Shown: positions 32,480 to 41,495 of the stretch, in pieces
Numbering within the stretch: the stretch's first letter is position 1
How the letters are laid out: the number at the start of each line of letters is the position of its first letter
Notes under the pieces: generated by a model
What the model saw: only the letters and a program-made list of their open reading frames with translations
What the model was told of the DNA's origin: nothing
The model's database searches: none
DNA from: an uncultured Clostridia bacterium
GTDB taxonomy: Bacteria > Bacillota > Clostridia > Peptostreptococcales > Anaerovoracaceae
DNA: 64,000 bases
Reading direction: 5' to 3'
NCBI GenBank assembly: GCA_937900415.1
Contig: CALCEY010000015.1
Location: forward strand, 1 to 64,000
Translations under genes and position numbers: made by a program

Positions 32480-34105
32480 ATGGCTGACAATTTCATTCAT
32501 GACATCATTGAAAAGGATTTGGAAACAAAAAAATACGGAGACAGGGTGTATACCCGTTTTCCGCCGGAGCCTAACGGCTACCTTCATATAGGACATGCCA
32601 AATCCATATGCTTGAATTTTTCCACCGCGGCAAAATACGGCGGTAAGTGTAATTTGAGATATGACGACACCAATCCTGTAAAAGAAGATGTGGAATATGT
32701 AGATTCCATAGAGGAGGATGTAAGATGGCTGGGCTTTCAATGGGATAAAAGATTGTGGGCGTCAGATTATTTCGATACTATGTACGATGCGGCAGTCGAA
32801 CTTATTAAAAAAGGAAAGGCTTTCGTATGTGATTTGAGCGGTGATGAGATAAAGGAATACAGAGGAACTCTCAAAGAGCCGGGAAAAGAAAGTCCTTACA
32901 GGAACAGAAGCATAGAAGAAAACCTTAGCCTTTTTGAAGAAATGAGAGAAGGAAAATATAAGGACGGAGAGAAAGTTCTGAGAGCAAAAATTGATATGGC
33001 CTCGCCTAATATCAATATGCGAGACCCTGTAATATACAGGATAGCCCATGCTTCTCATCACAATACTAAAGATAAATGGTGCATATATCCTATGTACGAC
33101 TTCGCTCACCCTATAGAGGACGCGATAGAAGGAATTACACATTCCATATGTACTCTGGAATTTGAAGACCACAGACCTTTATATGACTGGGTTTTAAAGG
33201 AAGTCGGCTGGTGGCCGACTCCGCCTCAGCAGATAGAATTTGCCAGACTTAATCTGACAAATACGGTGATGTCCAAGAGATATTTAAAAGCCATGGTCGA
33301 AGACGGAACGGTCGAAGGCTGGGACGATCCGCGCATGCCTACGATAGCGGGAATAAGAAGAAGAGGATATACGCCGGAAGCAGTAAGAGCGTTCTGTGAT
33401 GCGATAGGAGTGGCTAAAGCCAACAGTACAGTCGATATATCCCTTCTTGAGCACTGTGTAAGAGAAGACCTTAAGGAAAAGGTGGAGAGCAGAAATGTAA
33501 TTTTCGATCCGGTCAAGGTTATAATAACCAATTATCCTGAAGATAAGACAGAGCTCTGCGAGATTGAAAACAACGTTAAAGTCCCTGAAATGGGAACGAG
33601 GCAGGTATCGTTTTCAAGGGAGCTTTGGATAGACGGAGCCGATTTTATGGAAGAACCGCCGAAAAAGTATTTCAGGCTTTTTCCGGGCAATGAAGTAAGG
33701 CTTAAAGGAGCGTACTTTATTACATGTACCGATTTTGTCAAGAACAACGACGGAAGCATTAAGGAAATCCACTGTACTTATGATCCCGAGACCAGAAGCG
33801 GCAGCGGCTTTGAGGGAAGAAAGGTAAAAGGAACTATTCATTTCGTAGATGCGAAAAACGCCGTGCCGGTAACTGTTCGCAGGTACGACTATCTGCTCAA
33901 AGAAAATGAAGAGGGAGAGATGACCGCAAATCCTGAAACAGTAAGTGTTTCGACTGCTTATGCGGAAGCAAATATCGCAGAGGCGGAAAAGGGAGACAGA
34001 TTCCAGTTCTTCAGACACGGATATTTTGTAGCGGACTCCAAGCTTCACGAGAAGACCGCACCGGTGTTCAATGAGATTGTAGGTCTGAAAAGCTCCTGGA
34101 AGTAA
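32480..34105 (+). CDS. glnS: Glutaminyl-tRNA synthetase
   Basis: This 541-residue class I synthetase charges tRNA-Gln. The ATP-binding HIGH motif is at about 36-39 ([12 protein letters not shown]), and the KMSKS equivalent is VMSKR (about 273-277), which distinguishes GlnRS from GluRS. The C-terminal part forms the two anticodon-binding beta-barrels ([13 protein letters not shown] and following). RBS TGGAGGAATG is good. Many Gram-positive bacteria lack GlnRS and use GatCAB instead, so its presence is informative. The 370 bp upstream are filled with the hairpin elements described above, so its promoter may lie within or beside them. Confidence 0.96.
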   Translation: MADNFIHDIIEKDLETKKYGDRVYTRFPPEPNGYLHIGHAKSICLNFSTAAKYGGKCNLRYDDTNPVKEDVEYVDSIEEDVRWLGFQWDKRLWASDYFDTMYDAAVELIKKGKAFVCDLSGDEIKEYRGTLKEPGKESPYRNRSIEENLSLFEEMREGKYKDGEKVLRAKIDMASPNINMRDPVIYRIAHASHHNTKDKWCIYPMYDFAHPIEDAIEGITHSICTLEFEDHRPLYDWVLKEVGWWPTPPQQIEFARLNLTNTVMSKRYLKAMVEDGTVEGWDDPRMPTIAGIRRRGYTPEAVRAFCDAIGVAKANSTVDISLLEHCVREDLKEKVESRNVIFDPVKVIITNYPEDKTELCEIENNVKVPEMGTRQVSFSRELWIDGADFMEEPPKKYFRLFPGNEVRLKGAYFITCTDFVKNNDGSIKEIHCTYDPETRSGSGFEGRKVKGTIHFVDAKNAVPVTVRRYDYLLKENEEGEMTANPETVSVSTAYAEANIAEAEKGDRFQFFRHGYFVADSKLHEKTAPVFNEIVGLKSSWK

Positions 34106-34135
34106 GGCTTAAAAAGCAGCAAAGAAAAAATAATT

Positions 34136-34176
34136 AGAGGGCATCCTGTCAGGCTTTAAGCGGGGATGCTCTTTTG
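34136..34176 (+). terminator. Terminator after glnS
   Basis: AGAGGGCATCC pairs with GGATGCTCTT with one bulge, followed by TTTG. Confidence 0.65.
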
Positions 34177-34220
34177 ACAGAAAAAGGTGTATTTTTAAAA
34201 GGAGGAAGAGACGGGGACTT

Positions 34221-34934
34221 ATGGATTATGTGAGGATAATCGGGATATGCGTTGCGGCTGTCATCGCAGGCGTGATTTTAGGAAATGGGGCCGTATGGTT
34301 TTTCAACCGTATACCGGGGAAGTGGCTTTGCGATTACGGGCAGGAGCCCGACGAAGAGCTGCTCCACCCGACGAGGCAGAGAATAAGAAGTACGCCGTGG
34401 AAATATTTATTTACCGGCGTATTTATAACGATAGGAATATATCTGGGCTTAAAGGAGCCGCTTTATGCGGTGGCTGCGATGGTTTCCTGCTGGCTTTTGC
34501 TTGAAATGAGTATAGCCGACATAAAATACCGGATTGTTCCCGATCAGCTTATAATGCTTCTTGTTCTGAATGCCATCGGTTACATACCATATCATGCAGG
34601 AGGTCCGATGGAGGGGCTTTTGGGAGCTGCGGCAGGCTTTTTCGTGATGCTGTTCATGGGAATTTTAGGAAAGTTAATATACAAAAAGGAAACGCTGGGA
34701 GGCGGAGATATTAAACTTTTTGCGGCGATAGGACTGTGCTTCGGAGTAGTCGAAACGGCAGCTGTTTTTGTTTTCACTACTCTCATAAGCGCAGCGCATT
34801 TTTGCATTTTGCTTGCGAAAAAGAGAATAAAAATAAGCGACCGGCGGCCTATGGTGCCATATATCACAGTATCTTCAGCAATTTATCTGGTCTTTCTACA
34901 TGAAATGAGTTATAATATTACGGTAAGCTTGTAG
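34221..34934 (+). CDS. Prepilin peptidase-like A24 aspartic protease
   Basis: This 237-residue membrane protein has about six to seven helices. The two catalytic Asp motifs of A24 peptidases are seen: SIADIKYRIVPD (about residues 95-106) and GGGDIKL (about 157-163). These enzymes cleave leader peptides of type IV pilins. The N-terminal cysteine-rich methylase domain of full PilD is absent, so it resembles the short A24A forms. No pilin or secretion genes are in the window. After its TAG the frame continues for 37 codons with an in-frame repeat, see the repeat entry. RBS AAAAGGAGGAAG is strong. Confidence 0.85.
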   Translation: MDYVRIIGICVAAVIAGVILGNGAVWFFNRIPGKWLCDYGQEPDEELLHPTRQRIRSTPWKYLFTGVFITIGIYLGLKEPLYAVAAMVSCWLLLEMSIADIKYRIVPDQLIMLLVLNAIGYIPYHAGGPMEGLLGAAAGFFVMLFMGILGKLIYKKETLGGGDIKLFAAIGLCFGVVETAAVFVFTTLISAAHFCILLAKKRIKISDRRPMVPYITVSSAIYLVFLHEMSYNITVSL

Positions 34935-34946
34935 CTGCGGACGAAT

Positions 34947-35024
34947 CTGTATGAAGCCGGGCGACGTTTTATTAAGGCGGCTGAACTTCAGGAAGCCGGG
35001 CGAATATTCACGAAGGCAGGTAAC
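34947..35024 (+). repeat. Tandem 39-bp imperfect repeat, in frame after a stop codon
   Basis: Two 39-bp units (34947-34985 and 34986-35024) share GAAGCCGGGCGA at 34953 and 34992. Read in frame with the upstream peptidase gene, past its TAG, they encode two 13-residue repeats, LYEAGRRFIKAAE and LQEAGRIFTKAGN. The repeat length is a multiple of three. Confidence 0.6.
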
Positions 35025-35117
35025 GGCTCGTCGGCATTGCAATATTAAAAAATTGATTTTTGTAAACAGTCCGCAGGGCTATCATTGATATAAAGAATAA
35101 AAAGAAAAGGAAAACGA

Positions 35118-35411
35118 ATGATAACGAGTAAACAGAGAAGCTTTCTTAAGAGTTTGGCCAACGGCGAAGATACGGCCGTATATATAGGCAAGGCAGGCTT
35201 GACGGAAAATGTTATAAAAGAAATAGACATGTGTCTTGAGGCAAGAGAACTGGTGAAGGTAAAACTTCAGGAGGGCTGCGAGCTTGATCCAAAGGAGACG
35301 GCCAACAGCCTGCTAAAGCCGCTTAAGGCTGAATTCGTTCAGGCCATAGGCCGCAAATTCACCATATACAGGGAGTCGAAAGAAAATAAAAAGATAATTT
35401 TGCCGAGATAG
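35118..35411 (+). CDS. yhbY: YhbY/CRS1-YhbY family RNA-binding protein
   Basis: This 97-residue single CRM-domain protein, known from YhbY, associates with pre-50S ribosomal particles. The opening TSKQRSFLKSLANGEDTAVYIGKAGLT and the GREL-like loop, with the final IGRKFTIYRES, are characteristic. It is the first of a compact group of housekeeping genes (yhbY, truA, dCMP deaminase, WecA-like) with short gaps. Confidence 0.93.
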   Translation: MITSKQRSFLKSLANGEDTAVYIGKAGLTENVIKEIDMCLEARELVKVKLQEGCELDPKETANSLLKPLKAEFVQAIGRKFTIYRESKENKKIILPR

Positions 35412-35488
35412 GCGGATTTACTTTTTTGAAAAGGTTTTGCGTCGGAGGCTGCAATTTGGACTGAGATAAAAAATATGGAGCTCATGAT

Positions 35489-36271
35489 TTGGAAAGAAAT
35501 TTTTTGCTGACAATAGAATATGACGGCAGCTGTTTCTCAGGCTGGCAGAGACAGCCCGAGATCCGCACTGTTCAGGGTGAGCTCGAGAGAGTGCTTTCCA
35601 AGGTATGCGGAGGAAAGGTTGAGATTAACGGGACAAGCCGTACAGACGCAGGAGTCCATGCTCTGGGGCAGAGAGCTTCTTTCTGCGGAGAATACGGAAT
35701 TCCTACAGACAGGATAATGACAGCGGCGAACAATCATCTCTTCGGCGGCCGGAGGCTGGGAGCCGCATTAGGTGATGTGAGAATAACGACGCTTGAAGAA
35801 AAGCCAATGGGCTTTCATGCAAGATTTGATTCTAAAGGCAAGAAATACAGATATGTGATACAAAACGGCGGTACGGCGAATCTTTTCAGAAGAAATTATT
35901 GCTATTACGTGCCGGAAAACCTTTCTGCAGATGATATGCGGATCGCCGCAGGCTATATAGAAGGAGTTCATGACTTCGCATGTTTTCAGTCATCGGGAGG
36001 ACAGCCGAGGGAGACTACGGTGAGAACGATTCACGGCCTTACGATTTCGGAGCATGTAAATTCACAGGGAGAAAGGGATATAATCATAGAAATTACCGGC
36101 GACGGTTTTTTGTACAATATGGTCAGGATAATCACAGGAACACTTGTAGAGGTTGGCCTCGGCAAAAAAACACCTGAGCAGGTACATGACATTATCGACT
36201 CTAAGCAGAGAAGCCGGGCAGGTCACACAGCTCCCCCTCAGGGACTGTATCTGGTTGAGGTTTATTATTAG
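35489..36271 (+). CDS. truA: tRNA pseudouridine synthase A
   Basis: This 260-residue TruA makes pseudouridine at positions 38-40 of the tRNA anticodon arm. The catalytic Asp is in [14 protein letters not shown] (about residue 53), and the [13 protein letters not shown] opening and the [13 protein letters not shown] motif are typical. The start is TTG at 35489, chosen because TGGAG lies 8 bp upstream and the conserved N terminus ([12 protein letters not shown]) begins there; no ATG fits. Confidence 0.95.
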   Translation: MERNFLLTIEYDGSCFSGWQRQPEIRTVQGELERVLSKVCGGKVEINGTSRTDAGVHALGQRASFCGEYGIPTDRIMTAANNHLFGGRRLGAALGDVRITTLEEKPMGFHARFDSKGKKYRYVIQNGGTANLFRRNYCYYVPENLSADDMRIAAGYIEGVHDFACFQSSGGQPRETTVRTIHGLTISEHVNSQGERDIIIEITGDGFLYNMVRIITGTLVEVGLGKKTPEQVHDIIDSKQRSRAGHTAPPQGLYLVEVYY

Positions 36272-36291
36272 CGGGAAGCAGGAGGGATGTT

Positions 36292-36735
36292 ATGGAAAGA
36301 CCTTCATGGGACGAATATTTTATGGAAATGGCAGAGCTTACGGCAAAGCGTTCTACTTGTATGAGAAGACAAGTCGGAGCCGTAATAGTAAAAGACCGCC
36401 ATGCGATAGCCACAGGTTATAACGGCGCGCCGAGAGGAATAATGCATTGCGAAGAAAGAGGAGGGTGCTTGAGACAGCAGCTCAATGTTCCCTCCGGTCA
36501 AAGGCACGAGCTGTGCATGGCTCTGCACGCTGAGCAGAATGCCATAATACAGGCGGCAGCAATGGGACATGGAATCGAAGGCGGAACGATTTATATAACA
36601 CACCAGCCCTGTGCCATCTGTGCCAAAATGATAATAAATGCCGGCATAACCAGAATCGTTATAAGAGAAGGGTACCCGGACGAGCTGGCGGCCTCAATAC
36701 TGGATGAAGCCGGACTTACTGTAGAAAAGTTGTAG
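36292..36735 (+). CDS. dCMP deaminase / ComEB-like cytidine deaminase
   Basis: This 147-residue zinc deaminase has HAEQNAI (catalytic Glu) and [13 protein letters not shown] (two zinc Cys). The N-terminal region with [26 protein letters not shown] is typical of deoxycytidylate deaminases, which make dUMP for thymidylate synthesis. It follows truA by 20 bp with RBS AGGAGGGATG. ComEB is the name used in Bacillus for this family; no other competence gene is nearby. Confidence 0.92.
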   Translation: MERPSWDEYFMEMAELTAKRSTCMRRQVGAVIVKDRHAIATGYNGAPRGIMHCEERGGCLRQQLNVPSGQRHELCMALHAEQNAIIQAAAMGHGIEGGTIYITHQPCAICAKMIINAGITRIVIREGYPDELAASILDEAGLTVEKL

Positions 36736-36766
36736 AAGATACGGTAATTTAAGGAGTTATAGTTTT

Positions 36767-37882
36767 ATGTACAGCACTTTGTTGGTAACATTTTTAACGG
36801 CTCTGGCGCTATCTCTGGCGACAGCGCCTTTGGCCATCAAATTGGCTCCGAAGGTTGGAGCTATAGATGTTCCTAAGGACAATAGAAGAATGCATACCAA
36901 GGTTATGCCGAGATTCGGAGGGTTGGCCATCTTTGTAGGAAGCACAGTGAGCATGCTCATATTTCTCAATTTTGACCATAGGATACTCTCCATTACGGTG
37001 GGCGGCGTTCTCATATATATTCTCGGTATCACGGATGATATAAAGCATCTGTCGCCGAAAGTAAAATTTTTGGGCGAGCTTATCGTCGCCGTGGTAATGT
37101 ATGTGAACGATATAAGGATAGAATTTCTGACTAATTTTTTCGGAACCGGAAACAATCAGCTTGGAGACGTCCTTTGTTTTGTAATTACTGTAGTTTGGAT
37201 AGTTGGGATAACAAATACCATAAATCTTATAGACGGCCTTGACGGCTTGGCAGCGGGAACCGCCGCTATAATATCCCTTTGCATTGCATATGCGGCTTAT
37301 ATTCACGGCACTTATGTGACGGCGGGAGCGATGCTGGCGGTAGCGGGCGGAGCTTTGGGCTTTCTTCCGTATAATTTTTATCCGGCCAAGAGCTTTATGG
37401 GCGACGGCGGCTCCCTATTTCTGGGTTTCATGTTATCGAGCCTGTCGGTGCTTGGAACTGTAAAGAGCGCGACGCTGTTCGCAGTGATAATACCGGTATT
37501 GGTAATGGGCGTGCCTATTTTCGACACTTTCTTTGCGATATTGAGGAGGTGGGTGAATAAAAAGCCTATAATGGGGGCAGACAAGGGACATCTCCACCAC
37601 AGGCTGATGAACCTTGGATACGGCCAGAGGCGGGCTACCATGATGCTTTACGGAATAACGGGAATAATGGGGGTTGCGGCAGTGCTCTTCAGCAGAGGCC
37701 TTTATGTGGAAACAGCCGGCCTTGGCGGAATAACGATGATGTATATTTATATTTTCCTTACAGACGCACACCATATCGTTCCTCAGATTAAAGAAGACAA
37801 AAAAGAGGAGTCGAAAGAAGCGCAGGCTGAACATGAAACAAAAGAAAAGCCGCAGGCTTCGTCCGGGAATAATGAAGTGTAG
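36767..37882 (+). CDS. Undecaprenyl-phosphate GlcNAc-1-phosphate transferase (WecA/TagO-like)
   Basis: This 371-residue polytopic protein of the MraY/WecA family has about 10-11 helices. The catalytic loops are visible: NLIDGLDGLAAG (DDxxD region), MGDGGSLFLG and the cytosolic HLHHRLMNLG motif, which marks the WecA/TagO type (HxHH) rather than MraY. It transfers GlcNAc-1-phosphate to undecaprenyl phosphate to start a cell-surface polymer such as teichoic acid. The C terminus has a Lys/Glu-rich tail (about 40 residues) after the last helix. It is the last gene of the group; a terminator follows. Confidence 0.92.
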   Translation: MYSTLLVTFLTALALSLATAPLAIKLAPKVGAIDVPKDNRRMHTKVMPRFGGLAIFVGSTVSMLIFLNFDHRILSITVGGVLIYILGITDDIKHLSPKVKFLGELIVAVVMYVNDIRIEFLTNFFGTGNNQLGDVLCFVITVVWIVGITNTINLIDGLDGLAAGTAAIISLCIAYAAYIHGTYVTAGAMLAVAGGALGFLPYNFYPAKSFMGDGGSLFLGFMLSSLSVLGTVKSATLFAVIIPVLVMGVPIFDTFFAILRRWVNKKPIMGADKGHLHHRLMNLGYGQRRATMMLYGITGIMGVAAVLFSRGLYVETAGLGGITMMYIYIFLTDAHHIVPQIKEDKKEESKEAQAEHETKEKPQASSGNNEV

Positions 37883-37960
37883 AACATAAGACACAGAATA
37901 ATATGCGGTACTGACGCCCGAAGGATTTCTGAGGGGAAAGGCTATATAAGACGGAATTGA

Positions 37961-37994
37961 TAAGTGCCGAAGTTTTTCGGCGCTTAATTTTTTT
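37961..37994 (+). terminator. Terminator just upstream of the TM1266 gene
   Basis: TAAGTGCCGAA (37961-37971) pairs with TTCGGCGCTTA (37976-37986), followed by ATTTTTTT. Only about 18 bp separate the T run from the next start codon, which leaves no room for a promoter between them. Confidence 0.8.
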
Positions 37995-38011
37995 GAAAAG
38001 GAGGTAAACGC

Positions 38012-38257
38012 ATGGAGACAAGAGTAGCGCTTATAAGCATAATAGTTGACGATATAGAAGCGGCAGAAAAAATCAACGGACTGCTTCACCAATACAGACG
38101 GTACGTCATAGGACGCATGGGGCTGCCTTATCAGCAGAAGAAGATTTCGATAATAAGCGTGGCGGTCGACGCCCCCATGGATGAAATCAGCGCCCTGTCA
38201 GGCAAGCTGGGAGCCATACACGGCGTAAGTACAAAGACGGTATATTCCAAGGTGTAG
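38012..38257 (+). CDS. TM1266-family putative iron-only hydrogenase regulator
   Basis: This 81-residue ACT-like small protein belongs to the TM1266 family, named for its usual place beside [FeFe]-hydrogenase maturation genes (hydE, hydF, hydG). It shows RVALISIIVDD at the start and RYVIGRMGLPYQQKKISIISVAVD in the centre. It binds an unknown effector and is thought to be a regulator. No hydrogenase or maturation gene is in the window, so this copy is an orphan. RBS AAAAGGAGGT is strong. It lies 110 bp before an ABC substrate-binding protein, with no terminator between them. Confidence 0.88.
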   Translation: METRVALISIIVDDIEAAEKINGLLHQYRRYVIGRMGLPYQQKKISIISVAVDAPMDEISALSGKLGAIHGVSTKTVYSKV

Positions 38258-38329
38258 TGGATACAGCTTTAAATTAAGCTTATAAATAACCTTGAAAAAT
38301 TTTAAAATCAAGCTTTAGAGAGGTGCAGA

Positions 38330-39313
38330 ATGAAAAAGACAATTAAGCTTGCGCTTTGCTTTGTCCTCGTATTTTCACTGATGACAGGCTGCGGCAAGAC
38401 AAATGACACTGTAAGCGAAACTGTGGAGATGGCCGTGCTCAACGGACCTACAGGAATGGCTGTGGTGAAGATGACGGATATGACTGACAAGTATAATATA
38501 ACGACGTATCAGGCGCCTGCCGATATAACCGCCAAGGTTATCAACGGAGAAGCAGACGTTGCGGCAGTGCCTTCCAATCTGGCTTCGGTTCTTTACAAGA
38601 AGACAGAGGGGGAGATCGTCGCATTGACTCCTGTAGCTATGGGTATGCTCAAGCTTATGGGAAATAACGTGGATATAAATGAGGTGGAAGATCTTTTGGG
38701 AAAAACCATCGTAGCCAGCGGTCAGGGAGGAACTCCGGAATACGTCTTACAGAAAATTCTCGAAGAGGCAGGCCTTACCATATATGAAGACGTTCAGGTG
38801 GAATGGCTTGCAAACCATTCGGAAGTAAACGCCAAGCTGCTTGGCCGTGAGGGAACCGTAGCCATGATTCCTGAGCCGTTTGTTTCGACAGCTCTTTCCA
38901 AGGGTAAGGAAAGCGGCAAGGACATACAGGATTTATTTGATTTGGGCGAGCTCTGGGAAGAAGCGACAGGCGAGGATTTGCCTATGGGGGTTCTGATAGC
39001 AAGAAAATCCTTCGTGGAGGAAAGAGGGGACGACCTTGAAGTGCTGCTCAGGGATTTGGCGGATTCCGTAGAATTCGTAAACGATTCTCCGGAGGAAGCC
39101 GCCGAGCTGATAGTGGAAAAGGGCTTTATAGGCGATGTGAAAATAGCCGAAGCGGCGATTCCCAACTGTGGAATTTCATGTTATACGGGGAAAGAAGGAG
39201 CTGAGGCCGGAATAAATATACTTAAGGCTTTCAATAAGACGATGTTTGAAATGAATCCGGCTTCGGTGGGAGGCTCTGTACCTGATGAAGATATGTACTA
39301 CGGAAAAAAATAA
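38330..39313 (+). CDS. NitT/TauT-type ABC substrate-binding lipoprotein
   Basis: This 327-residue periplasmic-type binding protein has the lipobox MTGC (Cys21). The fold starts with VEMAVLNGPTGMAVVKM and includes GEADVAAVPSNLASVLY and a C-terminal lobe ending NPASVGGSVPDEDMYY, as in SsuA/ThiY-type binders. Ligands of this class include sulfonates, taurine, nitrate and pyrimidine precursors. The actual ligand is unknown. The 3' end overlaps the next gene, the fused permease-ATPase, by 29 bp, so the two are translationally coupled. Confidence 0.85.
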   Translation: MKKTIKLALCFVLVFSLMTGCGKTNDTVSETVEMAVLNGPTGMAVVKMTDMTDKYNITTYQAPADITAKVINGEADVAAVPSNLASVLYKKTEGEIVALTPVAMGMLKLMGNNVDINEVEDLLGKTIVASGQGGTPEYVLQKILEEAGLTIYEDVQVEWLANHSEVNAKLLGREGTVAMIPEPFVSTALSKGKESGKDIQDLFDLGELWEEATGEDLPMGVLIARKSFVEERGDDLEVLLRDLADSVEFVNDSPEEAAELIVEKGFIGDVKIAEAAIPNCGISCYTGKEGAEAGINILKAFNKTMFEMNPASVGGSVPDEDMYYGKK

Positions 39314-40913
39314 GAAAATTTTGCGGCAGGCGGCCGTTATTCTGTTCTGGACAGGTCTTTGGCAGCTTCTTGCCATGCTCATAGATAACCGGCTTCTTCT
39401 GCCGTCGGTGGCTGACACGCTGAAGACGCTTGCCGGTCTTGCAGGTGAAGGGGAGTTCTATCTGAACATGGGCTGGACTTTTTTGCGGTGCGTTTTATCC
39501 ATGGCTTTATCCTTTGCTGCGGGAACGGCGGCTGCGTGGCTTGCATATCGCTTTGAAGCTGCGAGAAGCTTCCTGACTTTGCCGGTAGGTTTTTTTAAGG
39601 CTGTGCCCGTGATGGCGGTGATAATCTACGTTATCCTTCTGGCTGAAGCTGATTGGGTGGCCGTAGTCGTATGCTTTCTGATGTGCTTCCCGGTGGTATA
39701 TACCAACGTATTGTCAGGACTTGATTCGATGGACAGGGAACTGCTGGAACTGGTGCAGGTTTATGAGCTTACGGCTTTTCAGAAGATAAAACATATATAT
39801 TTTCCGGGGATAATGCCTCAGCTTAAGGCGGCGGTAAAGCTTATCGCCGGTCTTTCGTGGAAAGCCGTGGTAGCGGCTGAGGTGCTGTCTATACCGAGAT
39901 ATTCTCTTGGGTATGAGATGATAAACGCCAAATATTATATGGAGACGGCGACACTGTTTTCATATATCCTCGTGATTGTAGTTTTAAGCCTCGCCATGGA
40001 AAAGCTGATAGACTGCGGGCTGAAGCGGTGGAGCTTCAGGGCCTATAAGGGCAGCCGACTTATTAAGACGGATAAGCGTGTGGCGGAGGCCGTGGCCGTA
40101 AATAAGCCTTTTGCAGACGTTTCGGACAAATACAGGGACGCTTCTGGTGAATGCAGGGATGTTTCCGGCGAATACAGGGGCTTCTTGGATTTCGAGAGAC
40201 CTGCGGGAGTTTTGCTTCGGGGGCTGTATAAGAGCTTTGGAAAAAAAACAGTTTTAGAAGACATGAATATGGAGTTTAAAGCAGGTGAGGTAACTGCATT
40301 GACAGGACGTTCCGGCCGTGGAAAAACCACTCTCGCAAGAATAATCGCAGGGCTTGAGAAGGCTGACAGGGGATATGTTTCGGCTGTATATGCTTCAGGT
40401 TGCGAGAGCTTCTCTGCCGCAGGCGGTGAAACAGGCGGGACAGTCAATACAATCAGGACAGGCGAGACAGCAAAGGCAGGAGGTGCGGGGAATATAGGCG
40501 GAGAGGCAGATATAGACGGTAAAGCAAAGATTTCCTATTTATTTCAGGAGGACAGGCTTATTCCGTGGCTTAACGTGTTTGACAATATCGCAGTTTCGAC
40601 AATGCGTGACGGCGGGGCTTTAGAAGCTGAAATAAAGGCTATGGCCGAAGCTCTTGAAATATCCGATTCGCTCTGGAAGCTTCCGGAGGAGCTGAGCGGC
40701 GGTATGCGCCACAGGGTAGCTTTAGGCAGAACCTTTATCGCTGATTCTGAGCTGATGATTTTAGACGAGCCGTTCAGAGGGCTTGACGAGAAGCTGAAGA
40801 CGAGAATAACCGACAGGCTGTGGAAGTCTGCGACAAGCGGAAAAACCGTGATAATGATAACTCACAGCAAAGAAGACGCAGAAGCGCTGAGCGACAGGAT
40901 AATAGAACAATAA
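39285..40913 (+). CDS. Fused ABC permease and ATPase (NitT/TauT type)
   Basis: This 542-residue protein joins two normally separate subunits. Residues 12-245 form a SsuC/TauC-type permease with six helices and the EAA-like loop near 150-175 (DRELLELVQVYELTAFQKIKH region). Residues 305-542 form an ABC ATPase with Walker A GRSGRGKTT (341-349), Q-loop Gln421, signature LSGGM (470-474), Walker B MILDEP (491-496) and His527. The joint (256-304) is a charged linker with three 7-residue repeats (278-298). Between Walker A and the Q-loop there are about 33 more residues than usual (about 371-412), rich in Gly, Ala, Thr and Glu. The fused chain likely dimerises to make the full transporter. Start overlaps the binding-protein gene. 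Confidence 0.85.
   Translation: MKICTTEKNKKILRQAAVILFWTGLWQLLAMLIDNRLLLPSVADTLKTLAGLAGEGEFYLNMGWTFLRCVLSMALSFAAGTAAAWLAYRFEAARSFLTLPVGFFKAVPVMAVIIYVILLAEADWVAVVVCFLMCFPVVYTNVLSGLDSMDRELLELVQVYELTAFQKIKHIYFPGIMPQLKAAVKLIAGLSWKAVVAAEVLSIPRYSLGYEMINAKYYMETATLFSYILVIVVLSLAMEKLIDCGLKRWSFRAYKGSRLIKTDKRVAEAVAVNKPFADVSDKYRDASGECRDVSGEYRGFLDFERPAGVLLRGLYKSFGKKTVLEDMNMEFKAGEVTALTGRSGRGKTTLARIIAGLEKADRGYVSAVYASGCESFSAAGGETGGTVNTIRTGETAKAGGAGNIGGEADIDGKAKISYLFQEDRLIPWLNVFDNIAVSTMRDGGALEAEIKAMAEALEISDSLWKLPEELSGGMRHRVALGRTFIADSELMILDEPFRGLDEKLKTRITDRLWKSATSGKTVIMITHSKEDAEALSDRIIEQ
40116..40178 (+). repeat. Three tandem 21-bp repeats in the permease-ATPase linker
   Basis: Three 21-bp units encode DVSDKYR, DASGECR and DVSGEYR (residues 278-298 of the fused ABC protein). 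The period keeps the frame, so copy number changes would lengthen or shorten the linker without breaking the protein. Confidence 0.8.
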
Positions 40914-40918
40914 CTTTA

Positions 40919-40970
40919 AAAAAAGCGGCGGTCTCAAGTCGTGAGTGAACTTGAGACCGCCGCTTTTGCT
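40919..40970. terminator. Strong bidirectional terminator
   Basis: AAAAGCGGCGGTCTCAAGT (40921-40939) pairs with ACTTGAGACCGCCGCTTTT (40949-40967), a perfect 19-bp stem between convergent genes. Confidence 0.9.
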
Positions 40971-41060
40971 TTACGGTAGTTTATGATTTTTCCATTGAAA
41001 CAGTATTACGGCGATTAGCGCCACGATAGTTTGCTTGTCAAACTTATTTGCGGCGGCGAT

Positions 41061-41453
41061 TTAATCGCTTTTTGTCTTTGCGGCTTCCGTTACCGATATT
41101 TTAGCGGCATAGAATATGTACATGTAAAAATAGAGCATGGCAAAGCCGGCAAGCTGAATAAGCAGAGAAAGCCACAGAGGAAGATTTCCTATGGATAAAT
41201 CAATGAAAGTGTCGATAAGAACAAAAGGATAGCAAAATTTCAGGTAATATTTCAGGAAATTTCCGGGAGGGATATATTTATCCAGGCGTTCTCGAAAGTA
41301 CACGAAAATCACGCATAATATTGCGATTATCACAATACCAGGCGAAAAGCCTAATTCAAAGAAAATTATGGCAAAGTAAGCCGCTGCTACGGCGAGCGTA
41401 TATACAACAAACATCTTTGTCAGCTCTCTTCTGAAATCTTTTACGTTATCCAT
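41061..41453 (-). CDS. Four-helix membrane protein of unknown function
   Basis: This 130-residue protein was not recognised. It has about four hydrophobic segments (residues 17-35, 36-52, 72-88 and 92-115) and positively charged cytoplasmic ends. Its composition, with Pro-Gly between helices 2 and 3 (KYIPPGNFLKYYLK), is that of a small integral membrane protein. RBS AAAGGAGGAT supports the start. It is downstream of a broken gene remnant on the same strand and convergent with the fused ABC gene. No partner is evident. Confidence 0.6.
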   Translation of the reverse strand: MDNVKDFRRELTKMFVVYTLAVAAAYFAIIFFELGFSPGIVIIAILCVIFVYFRERLDKYIPPGNFLKYYLKFCYPFVLIDTFIDLSIGNLPLWLSLLIQLAGFAMLYFYMYIFYAAKISVTEAAKTKSD

Positions 41454-41495
41454 AGCCTATCCTCCTTTGGTATAGCTGTTGGCAATGCGAGCCTT

